The notes under the pieces were generated by a model. It saw only the letters and a list, made by a program, of their open reading frames with translations. It ran no database searches and had not been told where the DNA came from. Shown here one piece after another: positions 26,933 through 36,798 of a stretch of 64,000 bases of DNA. The stretch lies in contig NZ_CP015098.1 in assembly GCF_001611795.1 (NCBI RefSeq), forward strand, positions 7,874,001 through 7,938,000. Reading direction: 5' to 3'. The position numbers and the translations under genes were made by a program. The DNA comes from Streptomyces qaidamensis (GTDB taxonomy: Bacteria > Actinomycetota > Actinomycetes > Streptomycetales > Streptomycetaceae). Each line of letters starts with the position of its first letter. Position 1 is the stretch's first letter.

Positions 26933-27082
26933 GCAAGGCTCCAAGTCGTAGAGTCCCGAGGTCTGTCGGGGATCTGTCCAGGGTCGAGGTCCGGGATCTG
27001 TCCGGGATCTGTCCGGAGCCTATTGACTCCCTGTGCCTCTGATCATGTCCATGGCCCCTGCTGTCACACGATCGCCATTCGG

Positions 27083-27148
27083 CCGACATGAGACAGCCGA
27101 CATGAGACAGCCGACGTGAGACAGCCGACGTGAGACAGCCGGCATGGG
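27083..27148. repeat. 14-bp tandem repeat in a divergent promoter region
   Basis: CCGACATGAGACAG is repeated head to tail four times plus a partial copy (27083, 27097, 27111, 27125, 27139), with only A/G changes at one position. It lies between the M1 peptidase and S15 peptidase starts. It may be a clustered binding site or a slipped-strand expansion. Confidence 0.85.
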
Positions 27149-27235
27149 ACACCCGCCCCGAAGGCCCGCTCCGGACACGCCGGTCCGTCAGCTGCCCTCT
27201 TCTGCACGGCAGTTCACCGATGTACCGTCCGGCGC

Positions 27236-29209
27236 ATGCCGAAACGCACGCGCTTCACGACCTGGAGACCGCTCGCGACGGCGGCCACGGCCGCCCTCTT
27301 GGCCACCCTGATCACCCCGGCGGCCGTACAGGCCGCACCGGCCGCACCGGCCGCCCCGAGCGGCAGCGAACCCGTCTACTCCTACAAGAACGCCATCCGC
27401 GAGGCCGTCTGGGTGGACACCGGGCTCGACGGAGACCGCGACGGAAAGACCGACCGGGTCGCCGTCGACATCGTCCGCCCCCGCGAAGCCGCCCGGCAGG
27501 GCCGCAAGATCCCCGTCATCATGGACGCCAGCCCGTACTACTCCTGCTGCGGGCGCGGCAACGAGAGCCAGAAGAAGACGTACGACGCGCAGGGCCGTGT
27601 CGCGCAGATGCCGCTGTACTACGACAACTACTTCGTCCCGCGCGGCTACGCCTTCGTCGGCGTCGACCTGGCCGGAACCAATCGCTCCGACGGCTGCGTA
27701 GACGTCGGCGGCCGCTCCGACGTCCAGTCCGCCAAGGCCGTCGTCGACTGGCTGAACGGCCGCGCCAAGGCCTACACGAGCCGCACGGGCGCCACCCGCG
27801 CCCAGGCCGGCTGGACCAACGGCCGCACCGGCATGATCGGCAAGAGCTGGGACGGCACCATCGCCAACGGTGTGGCCGCCACCGGCGTCAAGGGCCTGAA
27901 GACCATCGTCCCCATCAGCGCCATCTCCTCCTGGTACGACTACTACTTCCAGCAGGGCGCCCCCCTCTACGACTCCGGCCCCGCGTGGCTGTCGGACTAC
28001 GTCAACAGCCCCGACGCCCGCGCCAAGTGCGGTGCCGTCCAGCAGAAGCTCACCGATGGCGCCCCGCGCACCGGCGACTGGACGCCGCTGTGGACCGAGC
28101 GCGACTACGTGAAGGCCGCGCGCAAGGTCAAGGCCAGCGTCTTCCTCGTCCACGGCATGCAGGACCTCAACGTCCGCATGAAGCACGTCGGTCCGTGGTG
28201 GGACGCCTTGGCGAAGAACGGCGTCAAGCGCAAGATCTGGCTGTCCCAGACCGGCCACGTCGACCCCTTCGACTTCCGGCGCGGCGCCTGGGTCGAGACG
28301 CTGCACCGCTGGTTCGACCACGAACTCATGGGCCTCGACAACGGCATCGACCGCGAGCCCATGGCCGACATCGAACGCGCGCCCGACCGGTGGGACACCT
28401 CCCGGGTCTGGCCGCCGAGCGGCACCCGGGCCGCCACCTTGCGCCCCGACCGGGGCCCCCAGGCCGGTGTCGGCACCCTCGGCCTGCGGCGCGGCGACGG
28501 CACCGAGAGCTTCACCGACGACCCGAAGCTGAGCGAGACCGACTGGGCCGCCCGGATCGACCAGCCGACACCGGAGAAGGCCGGCTTCGTCACCGGACCG
28601 CTCACCCGCGGCCTGCGCCTGTCCGGCTCCTCAGAGGTCACCGTCACCGTGACGCCCTCCACGCCGACGGCCCACCTCTCCGCCGTCCTCGTGGACATCG
28701 GCCCCGCCACCATCCGTGACTACGCCGACGCCGGCGAAGGCATCACCACCCTCACCGACCGCACCTGCTGGGGCGCGAACACCACCGGCGACAGCCCCTG
28801 CTTCAAGGAGACGAAGGCGAAGACCGCCGACGTCGACTACACCGTCGTCAGCCGCGGCTGGGCCGACCTCGGCAACCACGCCTCCGACCACAAGGGCTCC
28901 CCGCTCACCCCGGGCAAGCGGTACACGATCACCCTCGACCTGGCGGCCACCGACCACGTCGTACCGAAGGGCCACCGCCTGGCGCTGATCGTCGCGGGCA
29001 CGGACAAGGACCTCATCGACCCTCCCACTGACCGGCCGAAGCTCACGCTCGATCTGTCCCGCACCTCGGCGCGCGTCCCGTTCGTCGGCGGAACCACCGC
29101 CTTCGCCCGCGCCACCGCGGGGACCGCGTCCGCCACCCCCGACGCCACGATCCTGGACGGCGTACGGGAGCCGCGCACCGCGCACAGCGTCCCGGGGGGA
29201 AACCGGTGA
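27236..29209 (+). CDS. Secreted Xaa-Pro dipeptidyl-peptidase (S15 family)
   Basis: This 657-aa exported serine peptidase has a signal peptide ([33 protein letters not shown]). The alpha/beta hydrolase domain has nucleophile Ser204 in GKSWDGT, Asp in VHGMQDLNV near 311 and His in SQTGHVDPF near 340. A C-terminal jelly-roll domain covers about residues 400-600. These enzymes release Xaa-Pro dipeptides from peptide N termini. TACCGT lies 7 nt before the ATG, consistent with a leaderless transcript. The next gene starts within its stop codon. Confidence 0.92.
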   Translation: MPKRTRFTTWRPLATAATAALLATLITPAAVQAAPAAPAAPSGSEPVYSYKNAIREAVWVDTGLDGDRDGKTDRVAVDIVRPREAARQGRKIPVIMDASPYYSCCGRGNESQKKTYDAQGRVAQMPLYYDNYFVPRGYAFVGVDLAGTNRSDGCVDVGGRSDVQSAKAVVDWLNGRAKAYTSRTGATRAQAGWTNGRTGMIGKSWDGTIANGVAATGVKGLKTIVPISAISSWYDYYFQQGAPLYDSGPAWLSDYVNSPDARAKCGAVQQKLTDGAPRTGDWTPLWTERDYVKAARKVKASVFLVHGMQDLNVRMKHVGPWWDALAKNGVKRKIWLSQTGHVDPFDFRRGAWVETLHRWFDHELMGLDNGIDREPMADIERAPDRWDTSRVWPPSGTRAATLRPDRGPQAGVGTLGLRRGDGTESFTDDPKLSETDWAARIDQPTPEKAGFVTGPLTRGLRLSGSSEVTVTVTPSTPTAHLSAVLVDIGPATIRDYADAGEGITTLTDRTCWGANTTGDSPCFKETKAKTADVDYTVVSRGWADLGNHASDHKGSPLTPGKRYTITLDLAATDHVVPKGHRLALIVAGTDKDLIDPPTDRPKLTLDLSRTSARVPFVGGTTAFARATAGTASATPDATILDGVREPRTAHSVPGGNR

Positions 29210-30480
29210 CCCGCCTCGGCGCCCTCGTCCTGACCACCGCCGCCCTCACGGCCTCCCTGGTCGCCGCACCGGCCCAGGCGGTCACCGACTCCCCGCCCCG
29301 CACCGGCTTCGAGCAGTCCAACGGCGCCCGCTGGACCACCCAGTCCGAGGAGCAGGACTTCCTCAGGGCGGTCGACCGCTCCAGTGGCCGCGTCTCCCTG
29401 ACCCGCTTCGGCACGACGAAGCAGGACCGTCCGCTCCGGCTGGTGCGTATCGGCACCCGCCCGAGCCCCAGCAAGGTGCTGCTCGTGTGCAGCCAGCACG
29501 GCGACGAGCCCTCCGGCCGCGAGGCCTGCCTGACCACCGTCCGCGACCTCGCGTACGCCCGGGACAGCCGCACCCGGCGCTTCCTCGACCGCACCACGGT
29601 CCTGGTCGTGCCCACCGCCAACCCGGACGGCCGGGCCGCTGACACCCGCGGCAACGGCGACGGCGTCGACATCAACCGCGACCACCTCGCCCTGAAGACC
29701 GCCGAGGGCCGCGCCCTGGCCGCCCTCATCCGCGACCAGCGTCCCGACGTCGTCTACGACCTGCACGAGTACGGCGCCACCCCGCCGTACTACGACAAGG
29801 ACCTCTTCGACCTGTGGCCGCGCAACCTCAACACCCACGAGGCGGTCCACGACGAGGCCGGGACCCTGTCCGAGGCGTACGTCCGGCCCGCCGCCCGGCG
29901 GGCCGGACACTCGACCGGCACCTATGGCATCTGGACCGACCCGGAGACCGGTGAGCCGGTCAAACAGGTCGCCGGCGACGGACAGGAGCGCATTCTGCGC
30001 AACATGTCCGGTGTGAAGCACTCCGTCGGGCTGCTCATCGAGAGCCGCGTGGACCCGCTCACGGAGGCGGAGAAGGCGGACGAGGCCCTGAACAACCGGC
30101 GCCGGGTCACCTCCCAGCTCGATGCCCTCAAGGGCCTGTTCGGATACGCCGACCAGCGCCGCGGCAGGATCGAGGCGGCGACGACCGGGGCCCGGCTCGC
30201 CGGCTACTCCGCCACCGGGCCGGTCTACGTCGGCGGCGCCGACAACGATCCGCCCGAACCGGCCGAAATCATCCAGAATCCACCCTGCGGTTACCGGCTC
30301 ACCGCCGCCCAGTACGCCGAGGTCGGCGACGAACTCGCCCTGCACGGCGTGCGCGTGCGCAAGGACAGCGCAGGCGTGCTCGTCCCCCTGCGCCAACCCC
30401 TGCGGGCGCTCGTACCGCTGCTGCTCGACGACCGGGCCGAGTACCACCTGACCGGAGGTTCACCCGAAACCGCATGCTGA
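29206..30480 (+). CDS. Secreted M14 family zinc carboxypeptidase
   Basis: This 424-aa exported peptidase has a signal peptide ([24 protein letters not shown]). The zinc ligands are in QHGDEPSG (His97, Glu100) and DLHEYG (near 187), with INRDH between. The GTG start overlaps the upstream stop by 4 bp (GTGA), so translation is coupled to the S15 peptidase. Together with the divergent M1 enzyme these form a locus for extracellular peptide breakdown. The C-terminal 100 residues are unusual for the core family and may be an accessory domain. Confidence 0.9.
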   Translation: MTRLGALVLTTAALTASLVAAPAQAVTDSPPRTGFEQSNGARWTTQSEEQDFLRAVDRSSGRVSLTRFGTTKQDRPLRLVRIGTRPSPSKVLLVCSQHGDEPSGREACLTTVRDLAYARDSRTRRFLDRTTVLVVPTANPDGRAADTRGNGDGVDINRDHLALKTAEGRALAALIRDQRPDVVYDLHEYGATPPYYDKDLFDLWPRNLNTHEAVHDEAGTLSEAYVRPAARRAGHSTGTYGIWTDPETGEPVKQVAGDGQERILRNMSGVKHSVGLLIESRVDPLTEAEKADEALNNRRRVTSQLDALKGLFGYADQRRGRIEAATTGARLAGYSATGPVYVGGADNDPPEPAEIIQNPPCGYRLTAAQYAEVGDELALHGVRVRKDSAGVLVPLRQPLRALVPLLLDDRAEYHLTGGSPETAC

Positions 30481-30518
30481 GAGGGGTGAAATTCCGCCAT
30501 ACGTGGTAGCAGCGTTAC

Positions 30519-30535
30519 GGAGGACCTGGTCCTCC
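30519..30535 (+). terminator. Inverted repeat between the M14 peptidase and BCCT genes
   Basis: GGAGGACC-T-GGTCCTCC is a perfect 8-bp inverted repeat (a 7-bp stem with a 3-nt loop in RNA). It is 39 nt after the peptidase stop and 30 nt before the transporter start. It could end the peptidase unit or act in the transporter leader; there is no U tract. Confidence 0.4.
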
Positions 30536-30564
30536 CCTGCTTTCCCAGATGAAAGGTGCCGCCT

Positions 30565-32289
30565 GTGACGCAAGAACGACCAAGCGACAAGGGCTCCCCG
30601 GACGGAGTCGCGCTGCCGGGGTCGGAAGCGGGCCTGCCCGGTCGGGACCGGCCGCAGACCGACCGCATCGTCTTCGGCGTCACGGCGGTGCTCACCCTCG
30701 CCTTCGTGGCCTGGGGCGCCGCGGCGACCGACTCGCTCGAAGACGTCTCCACCAGCATGCTCAGCGGCCTGATGCACAACGGCGGCTGGGCGTTCATGCT
30801 CGCCGCCTCCGGCTTCGTGGTCTTCGCCCTCTGGCTCGCGATCAGCCGCTACGGCCGTATTCACCTCGGCGCGGAGGGCGAGGAACCCGAGTTCCGCACG
30901 GTGTCCTGGGTCGCGATGATGTTCAGCGCGGGCATGGGCATCGGCCTGATGTTCTACGGCGTGAGCGAGCCGCTGTCGCACTACGGCACGCCCCCGCCGG
31001 GATCCAACCCGGCCGACTCCGGCGATCGCATGGAGACGGCCATGGCCACCACCCTGTTCCACTGGACGCTCCACCCCTGGGCGATCTACGCCGTGGTGGG
31101 CCTCGCCATCGCCTACAGCACCTTCCGCAGGCGGCGCCGGCAGACCATCAGCGCCGTCTTCACCCCGCTGATCGGCAAGAAGAACGCCAACGGCGGCATC
31201 GGCCGGGCCATCGACATCCTCGCGATCATCGCGACCGTCTTCGGCTCCGCCGCCTCCCTGGGGCTCGGCGCGCTCCAGATCGGCTCCGGTGTGCAGGAGC
31301 TGAAGTGGATGGACGAGGTGAGCACCGGGCTGCTCGTCACGATCATCGCGGTGCTGACCCTGGCCTTCGTCGCGTCCGCGATCTCCGGTGTGGAGAAGGG
31401 CATCCAGTGGCTGTCCAACACCAACATGGTGCTGGCGCTGGTGCTCGCCCTGTTCGTGTTCGTGGCGGGCCCGACCATCATCGTCCTCGACCTGCTGCCC
31501 ACCTCCGTCTTCGCCTATCTCGGCGATCTGCCCCAGCTGGCCGGCCGGACCGAGGCGAGCGGCGGCGAGGGCGTCGCCGACTGGCTGAGCAGCTGGACGG
31601 TCTTCTACTGGGCGTGGTGGATCTCCTGGACGCCGTTCGTCGGCATGTTCATCGCCCGCATCAGCCGCGGCCGCACGATCCGCCAGTTCGTCGGCGGTGT
31701 CATCCTCGTGCCCAGCACGGTCAGCCTGGTCTGGTTCGCGATCTTCGGTGGCTCTGCGATGAAGATGCAGGAGGACGGGCGGCTCGCCAAGGAGGCGACC
31801 CCGGAGGGCCAGCTCTTCGGCGTCCTCCAGCAGTTCCCCATCGCCACGGTCACGAGCCTGCTCGTGATGATCCTCGTCGGCATCTTCTTCGTCTCCGGCG
31901 CCGACGCGGCCTCGATCGTCATGGGCACCCTGTCGCAGAAGGGCGCCCTCGAACCCGGCCGCTTCGTGGTGGTGTTCTGGGGCGTGGTCACCGGTGCCGT
32001 GGCCGCGATCATGCTGCTCGTCGGCAGCGGGCAGGGCGACGCCCTGACCGGTCTGCAGAACCTCACGATCCTCGCGGCGGCCCCGTTCGTCATCGTGATG
32101 ATCTTCATGTGTATCGCCCTGATGCGCGACCTTCGCCGCGACCCGGTGATCGTGCGTGAGCAGATGGGCTCCGAAGCCGTCGAAATGGCCGTCATGGCAG
32201 GCCACAAGAAATACGACGGCGACTTCGAGTTCCGCGTCGGCCCGGGCCGCGGCCCGGACGTGGAGGGCGACCCGATCGGCAAGCACTGA
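30565..32289 (+). CDS. BCCT family transporter (betaine/choline/carnitine)
   Basis: This 574-aa sodium- or proton-coupled transporter has 12 membrane segments. Family marks include [36 protein letters not shown] and the substrate-binding helix region [28 protein letters not shown]-like. It probably takes up glycine betaine, choline or a related quaternary amine, for osmoprotection or as a nutrient. GTG at 30565 is chosen since AAAGG sits 8 nt upstream; an in-frame GTG nine bases earlier has none. It ends at a strong bidirectional terminator. Confidence 0.92.
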   Translation: [574 protein letters not shown]

Positions 32290-32300
32290 TCCGCCCGGCG

Positions 32301-32337
32301 AAGGGCGGCCCGGGTTCATCCGACCCGGGCCGCCCTT
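32301..32337. terminator. Bidirectional terminator hairpin
   Basis: AAGGGCGGCCCGGGT and its perfect complement form a 15-bp stem with a 7-nt loop between the converging BCCT and FAD oxidoreductase genes. Reading left to right it starts with AA and ends in TT, as expected for use from both sides. Confidence 0.85.
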
Positions 32338-32362
32338 GCGCTGCGGACGGCGCCGCGTGTCC

Positions 32363-33313
32363 TCAGCCGGACACCAGCCGCGCCGCCTCCTGCGCACACC
32401 CCCAGGCCACGGTGACGCCCGCGCCGCCGTGGCCGTAGTTGTGCACCAGGAGCCGCCCGTCCGGCAGGGCGTCGCGCTCCAGCCGGACCGCCGGCCGGGT
32501 GGGCCGCAGACCGACCCGGTGCTCCAGCACGCGGGCCCCGGCGATCTCCGGCCTGAGCGCCGCGCAGCGGCGGACGATCGCCTCGGCCGTCGCGGGGTCG
32601 GGCTCCAGCGACCACACGTCCTCCTCGGAGGTACCGCCGAGGACGAGCCCGCCCGGCTGCGGGAACAGGTACGCGTGCTCCCCGGCCGCGTCGGTGGTGA
32701 CCAGCCAGTTGTCGATCCCGGGATTCTCCACGACGACCAGCTGGCCCCGCACGGGTCGCACGGAGGGGTCCGGCACGAGCTCCCGCGCGGCGAGGCCCGT
32801 GCAGTTGACCACGGCGTCCGCGTCCACCTCCGCGAACCCGGACACCGCATGCGCCTCGACCACACCCCCTGCCGCGACGAACCGCTCCCGCAGCCACCGC
32901 AGGTGGGTCGGCATGTCGATCAGGGGCAGCCGTGCCCAGAGGCCCGTGCCCTCGTACTCGCCGGCCGTGGCCGCCCGCAGCCCCGGCACCCGGCCCGCCA
33001 GCCACGCGTCGGCCTCGTCGAGACCGGTCTCGCCCAGTACCCCTTCGACCATGCGTACGCCGGCCGGTTCGTCCCGTGCGGCCAGCTCCTCGTACACCTC
33101 CAGCGACCGCAGCGCCCACCTCCGCGCCGTCGCGACCGGCTCGATCCGGTACGGCCACCACAGCGCACCCGCAACGGCTGAGGTGGTCGCCTCGACGGGG
33201 TCCCGCGTCCACACCCGCACCCGCCGCCCGCCCTCGGCGAGAGCCAGGGCCGTCGACAGCCCGACCCCCCCGCCCCCGACCACCACGATCTCGCCCCTCG
33301 CATCGTTCACCAT
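32363..33313 (-). CDS. FAD-dependent D-amino-acid oxidase-like protein
   Basis: This 316-aa flavoprotein has the dinucleotide fold VVVGGGGVGLSTALALAEGG at residues 10-29, GALWWPYRIEP, and the DAO signature HNYGHGGAGVTVAWG near 288-302. D-amino-acid oxidases convert D-amino acids to keto acids, ammonia and peroxide. The conserved Tyr/Arg substrate residues appear to be present (R in GLRPTRPAVRLER). TACGGT 6 nt before the ATG suggests a leaderless mRNA. The start is divergent from the hypothetical gene at 33380. Confidence 0.85.
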   Translation of the reverse strand: MVNDARGEIVVVGGGGVGLSTALALAEGGRRVRVWTRDPVEATTSAVAGALWWPYRIEPVATARRWALRSLEVYEELAARDEPAGVRMVEGVLGETGLDEADAWLAGRVPGLRAATAGEYEGTGLWARLPLIDMPTHLRWLRERFVAAGGVVEAHAVSGFAEVDADAVVNCTGLAARELVPDPSVRPVRGQLVVVENPGIDNWLVTTDAAGEHAYLFPQPGGLVLGGTSEEDVWSLEPDPATAEAIVRRCAALRPEIAGARVLEHRVGLRPTRPAVRLERDALPDGRLLVHNYGHGGAGVTVAWGCAQEAARLVSG

Positions 33314-33379
33314 GCCCGGACCGTAGCGGAATGTGTCATGCCGTGCTCACATCACGCGCAGTGTGGGGATACTCACAGC

Positions 33380-34402
33380 ATGTGTGCCGAGTATGCGACC
33401 TTCGGCCTGGCTCCCGCGATGCGGGCCGGGGGAGTCCTCAACGACGGTGGTTACCAGGTCCACCGGGATTTCGTGGACTTCATCGTCGACGGACGCCCGC
33501 TGCTGTTCCAGCTCTCCGACCTCGACGCGGTCTCTCCACTCGCCTCCGACGTCCCTCCCGCCATCTTCACCGCCCAGGTCCGCAGCCTGCTTCTGGAGAG
33601 CGAGGCCCCGCTGCCCGGCGGCCGTTACGTCGTCTACGGCTGTCCGGAGTGCGAGGACCTGGCCTGCGGAGCCGTCACCGCGGTCATCCAGGGCGACGGC
33701 GAGGACTTCATCTGGCGGGACTTCGCCTGGCAGACCGACGAACACGCCGATCTGGAGCTCAACGGCTACCGCGGCATCGGCCCGTTCCGGTTCCGCGGCG
33801 CGGAATACCGCACGGCACTGGGCGCCCTGCTGAACGGCTCCGCCCCCGGCCCCCCGCGCCGCGTGCTGCTGATCGGCGCCCGCGTCGCCGTCCTCGCCAA
33901 GCTCGCGGCGGCATTGCGCACCATCGGTGTCGGCGCGGACATCGCACATGACGCCGATGGCGTGCCCCCGGACGAACTCCGCGGCTACGGCGCCGTCGCC
34001 TTCGGCCACGCGGCCGGCGAGCAGGAACGTGCCGCCGTCCGCCGCGCCTTCGAGCGGGCCGGGGTCACGGTCGCCCACGTCGACGGCCTCGCCCCGATCG
34101 TCCCGCTCCTCGTCGCCCAGATCGAACACGCGCTGGACCGCAGCCCGGCAGGCCGGCGCCGCCTCACCGGCCTGACCGCCGCCGACGGCGGCGCGGACGT
34201 CGAGGTCACCTCCGCCTGCCGCGTCACCCTCACCGCCTACCGCATCGACCGGCTTTCCCGCACCCACACCCACGAGATCTTCGACGGCGTCCTCGAACCG
34301 GGCCGCCACCGCGTCGCCCTCGACGCCAAAGCGGTCCGGGGCCGGTCGTTCGTCGTGGCCCGTACCGCCGGGAGCGTCCTGGTGGCGGCCGTGAACCACT
34401 GA
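33380..34402 (+). CDS. Conserved-looking hypothetical protein with CxxC-x4-C motif
   Basis: I do not recognise this 340-aa protein. Residues 15-150 form a compact acidic domain with YGCPECEDLACG (Cys88, Cys91, Cys96), a possible metal or redox site, followed by FIWRDFAWQT. Residues 160-250 (RRVLLIGARVAVLAKLAAALRTIGV ... VAFGHAAGEQERAAVRRAF) look like a Rossmann-type fold. The C terminus is mainly beta strands. GATACT stands 6 nt before the ATG without a Shine-Dalgarno, so it is probably leaderless. Codon use is normal for the genome. Confidence 0.75.
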   Translation: MCAEYATFGLAPAMRAGGVLNDGGYQVHRDFVDFIVDGRPLLFQLSDLDAVSPLASDVPPAIFTAQVRSLLLESEAPLPGGRYVVYGCPECEDLACGAVTAVIQGDGEDFIWRDFAWQTDEHADLELNGYRGIGPFRFRGAEYRTALGALLNGSAPGPPRRVLLIGARVAVLAKLAAALRTIGVGADIAHDADGVPPDELRGYGAVAFGHAAGEQERAAVRRAFERAGVTVAHVDGLAPIVPLLVAQIEHALDRSPAGRRRLTGLTAADGGADVEVTSACRVTLTAYRIDRLSRTHTHEIFDGVLEPGRHRVALDAKAVRGRSFVVARTAGSVLVAAVNH

Positions 34403-34478
34403 GGGGTCCGGCCGTCAGGATCGGACGGGCCTGGTGAAAGGACCCCTGAGCGGCCCGACCGTTAGGATCGGCGCTCTG

Positions 34479-36119
34479 ATGACTGCCACCCTCGTCGCCA
34501 AGAACCTCACCGCCGGCCACGGCGACCGCTCCCTGTTCACCGGCCTCGACCTCGTCGTCGCGCCCGGCGACGTGATCGGGCTGGTCGGAGCCAACGGCGC
34601 GGGCAAGTCCACCCTGCTCAGGATGCTCGCGGGGCTCACCGCACCCGAGCAGGGCGAACTGCGCCTGTCCCCGCCGGCCGCCACCGTCGGCCACCTCCCG
34701 CAGGAGCCGGACCGCCGGCCCGGCGAGACGGTCCGGGCGTTCCTGGCCCGCCGCACGGGCGTCGCCGAGGCCCAGCGCACCATGGACGAGGCGACCCAGG
34801 CCCTGGTCGACGGGGCGCCCGGTGCCGACGACGCCTACGCCACCAGCCTGGAGCGCTGGCTCGGCCTCGGCGGCGCCGACCTCGACGAACGGGCCGAGGA
34901 GGTCGCCGACACCCTCGGTCTCGCCGTCGGCCTGGACCAGCCGATGACGTCGCTGTCCGGAGGCCAGGCGGCCCGCGCGGGTCTCGCCTCCCTGCTGCTG
35001 TCCCGCTACGACGTCTTCCTCCTCGACGAGCCGACCAACGACCTCGACCTGGACGGCCTGGAGCGCCTGGAACGCTTCGTGAGCGGCCTGCGCGCCGGTA
35101 CCGTCGTCGTCAGCCACGACCGTGAGTTCCTCACCCGCACCGTCACCAAGGTGCTCGAACTCGACCTCGCCCAGCGGCAGATCAACCTCTTCGGAGGTGG
35201 CTACGAGGCCTACCTGGAGGAGCGGGAGGTCGCCCGCCGGCACGCCCGCGACGAGTTCGAGGAGTACGCCGACAAGAAGAGCGCCCTCCAGGACCGCGCG
35301 CAGATGCAGCGCTCCTGGATGGACAAGGGCGTGAAGAACGCGCGCCGCAAGGCGAACAACGACAACGACAAGATCGGCCGCAAGTTCCGCAGCGAGGCCA
35401 GCGAGAAGCAGGCCGCGAAGGCCCGCCAGACCCAGCGCATGATCGAGCGCCTCGATGTGGTCGAAGAGCCCCGCAAGGAGTGGGACCTGCGCATGGAGAT
35501 CGCGTCGGCCCCGCGCTCGGGCGCCGTCGTCGCGACGCTGCGGGACGCCGAGGTGCGCCGCGGCGGCTTCGTCCTCGGCCCCGTGAGCCTGCAGATCGAC
35601 TGGGCGGACCGGGTGGCGGTGACGGGCGCGAACGGCGCCGGCAAGTCCACGCTGCTCGCCGCCCTGCTCGGCCGCGTCCCGCTGGACGCCGGGCACGCCG
35701 CGCTCGGCTCGGGTGTCCTGCTCGGCGAGGTCGACCAGGCCCGCAAGCTGTTCCACGGCGAGGAGTCCCTGCTCGACGCCTTCCGTACGGCCGTACCGGA
35801 CACCGAACCGGTCGAGATCCGCACCCTCCTGGCCAAGTTCGGCCTCAAGTCGGACCACGTCCTGCGCCCCGCGGCGAGCCTCTCTCCGGGCGAGCGCACC
35901 CGGGCCGCCCTGGCGCTGCTCCAGGGCCGGGGCGTCAACCTCCTGGTCCTCGACGAGCCGACCAACCACCTCGACCTGCCCGCCATCGAGCAACTGGAGT
36001 CCGCGCTCGACGCCTACGAGGGCACCCTCCTGCTGGTCACCCACGACCGCCGCATGCTGGACGCCGTGCACGTCACCCGCCGCCTGGAGGTGGCGGACGG
36101 CAAGGTGACCGAGCGCTAA
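34479..36119 (+). CDS. ABC-F family ATPase (second copy)
   Basis: This 546-aa soluble protein has two ATPase domains: Walker A GANGAGKST near residues 37-45 and near 378-386, signatures LSGGQAARAG and LSPGERTRAA, LDEPTNDLD and LDEPTNHLD. The linker is long and very basic (residues 240-330; DKKSALQDRAQMQRSWMDKGVKNARRKANNDNDK), unlike the ABC-F at 7767. It probably acts on the ribosome; a drug-resistance role is not shown. TAGGAT precedes the ATG by 10 nt. Its 3' end overlaps the next, opposing gene by 4 bp. Confidence 0.92.
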   Translation: MTATLVAKNLTAGHGDRSLFTGLDLVVAPGDVIGLVGANGAGKSTLLRMLAGLTAPEQGELRLSPPAATVGHLPQEPDRRPGETVRAFLARRTGVAEAQRTMDEATQALVDGAPGADDAYATSLERWLGLGGADLDERAEEVADTLGLAVGLDQPMTSLSGGQAARAGLASLLLSRYDVFLLDEPTNDLDLDGLERLERFVSGLRAGTVVVSHDREFLTRTVTKVLELDLAQRQINLFGGGYEAYLEEREVARRHARDEFEEYADKKSALQDRAQMQRSWMDKGVKNARRKANNDNDKIGRKFRSEASEKQAAKARQTQRMIERLDVVEEPRKEWDLRMEIASAPRSGAVVATLRDAEVRRGGFVLGPVSLQIDWADRVAVTGANGAGKSTLLAALLGRVPLDAGHAALGSGVLLGEVDQARKLFHGEESLLDAFRTAVPDTEPVEIRTLLAKFGLKSDHVLRPAASLSPGERTRAALALLQGRGVNLLVLDEPTNHLDLPAIEQLESALDAYEGTLLLVTHDRRMLDAVHVTRRLEVADGKVTER

Positions 36120-36664
36120 CGGGCCGTCAGGCGCGTGGCCAGGGACGGATAGTCGACGACGAACCCCTTCTCGTCGAACTCCAGGTCGCTCCGGAAGTCG
36201 CCGGAGGCGAAGCGGACCCGCCCGGGCCCGAGATGCGTGTACGTCTGCCGCGACGGCCGCACCGCCAGGTCCGGCACCGAGACCCAGGCCATCAGGAACT
36301 CCCGCTCGCCGTGCGTCCGGTGGAGCCCGTGCCGCAGCACCGGCATGGTGTTCGTGAGCGGGCACAGCCCGAGGTCGCAGTCGAGAGCTCCGTCGACGTC
36401 CGGGAGAGGCTCACCGTTCGCGTTCCAGCCGCCCTCGCCGTCGTGGAGCAGATCGAGCGTGCGGACCTCGACCGCGGACTCGGTCGTGACCCGTAGCCGA
36501 CGGGTCACGAAGCGGTCGGCGGTGTCGAGTTCGTAGGTGACCCAGTAGGGCGCGGGTGCGAACCCGACGGCCCGCCCCCGCGCCCGGAGCACACCTTCCC
36601 CGAGTTCGGGCCAGGCGGTCTCGAACCCCCTGCTTGCGAACACTTCCCAGGTGATGGCAGACAT
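36116..36664 (-). CDS. Putative glycolipid-binding family protein
   Basis: This 182-aa beta-rich protein resembles the putative glycolipid-binding family (PF06475): RGFETAW, WVTYELDTADRFVTRRLRVTT, LDCDLGLCPLTNTMPVLRHGL and VSVPDLAVRPSRQTYTHL. The biochemical role is not settled. TAGGGT lies 6 nt before the ATG with no ribosome site, fitting leaderless expression. No signal peptide is present. Confidence 0.75.
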   Translation of the reverse strand: MSAITWEVFASRGFETAWPELGEGVLRARGRAVGFAPAPYWVTYELDTADRFVTRRLRVTTESAVEVRTLDLLHDGEGGWNANGEPLPDVDGALDCDLGLCPLTNTMPVLRHGLHRTHGEREFLMAWVSVPDLAVRPSRQTYTHLGPGRVRFASGDFRSDLEFDEKGFVVDYPSLATRLTAR

Positions 36665-36704
36665 GCCCTCACCCTAGGTCTGGAAGAAGCGAAGCTCCTC
36701 TCAC

Positions 36705-36776
36705 AGGGGCGCGGGGCTGTGTCGATCGGCGGCTCCGCCGCGGGGCGCGACCAGCCACAACGGGCCCGCAGCTCCC
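36705..36776. repeat. Dispersed Streptomyces intergenic repeat
   Basis: The sequence AGGGGCGCGGGGCTGT, a GCGGCTCCGCCGC hairpin and GCGCGACCAGCCACAACGGG form a block I recognise from many Streptomyces intergenic regions. It fills most of the gap between the glycolipid-binding gene start and the end of tex. It is probably a small non-autonomous repeat, and could also help terminate tex. Confidence 0.6.
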
Positions 36777-36798
36777 CACGGCCTCCCCGACGGAACAG

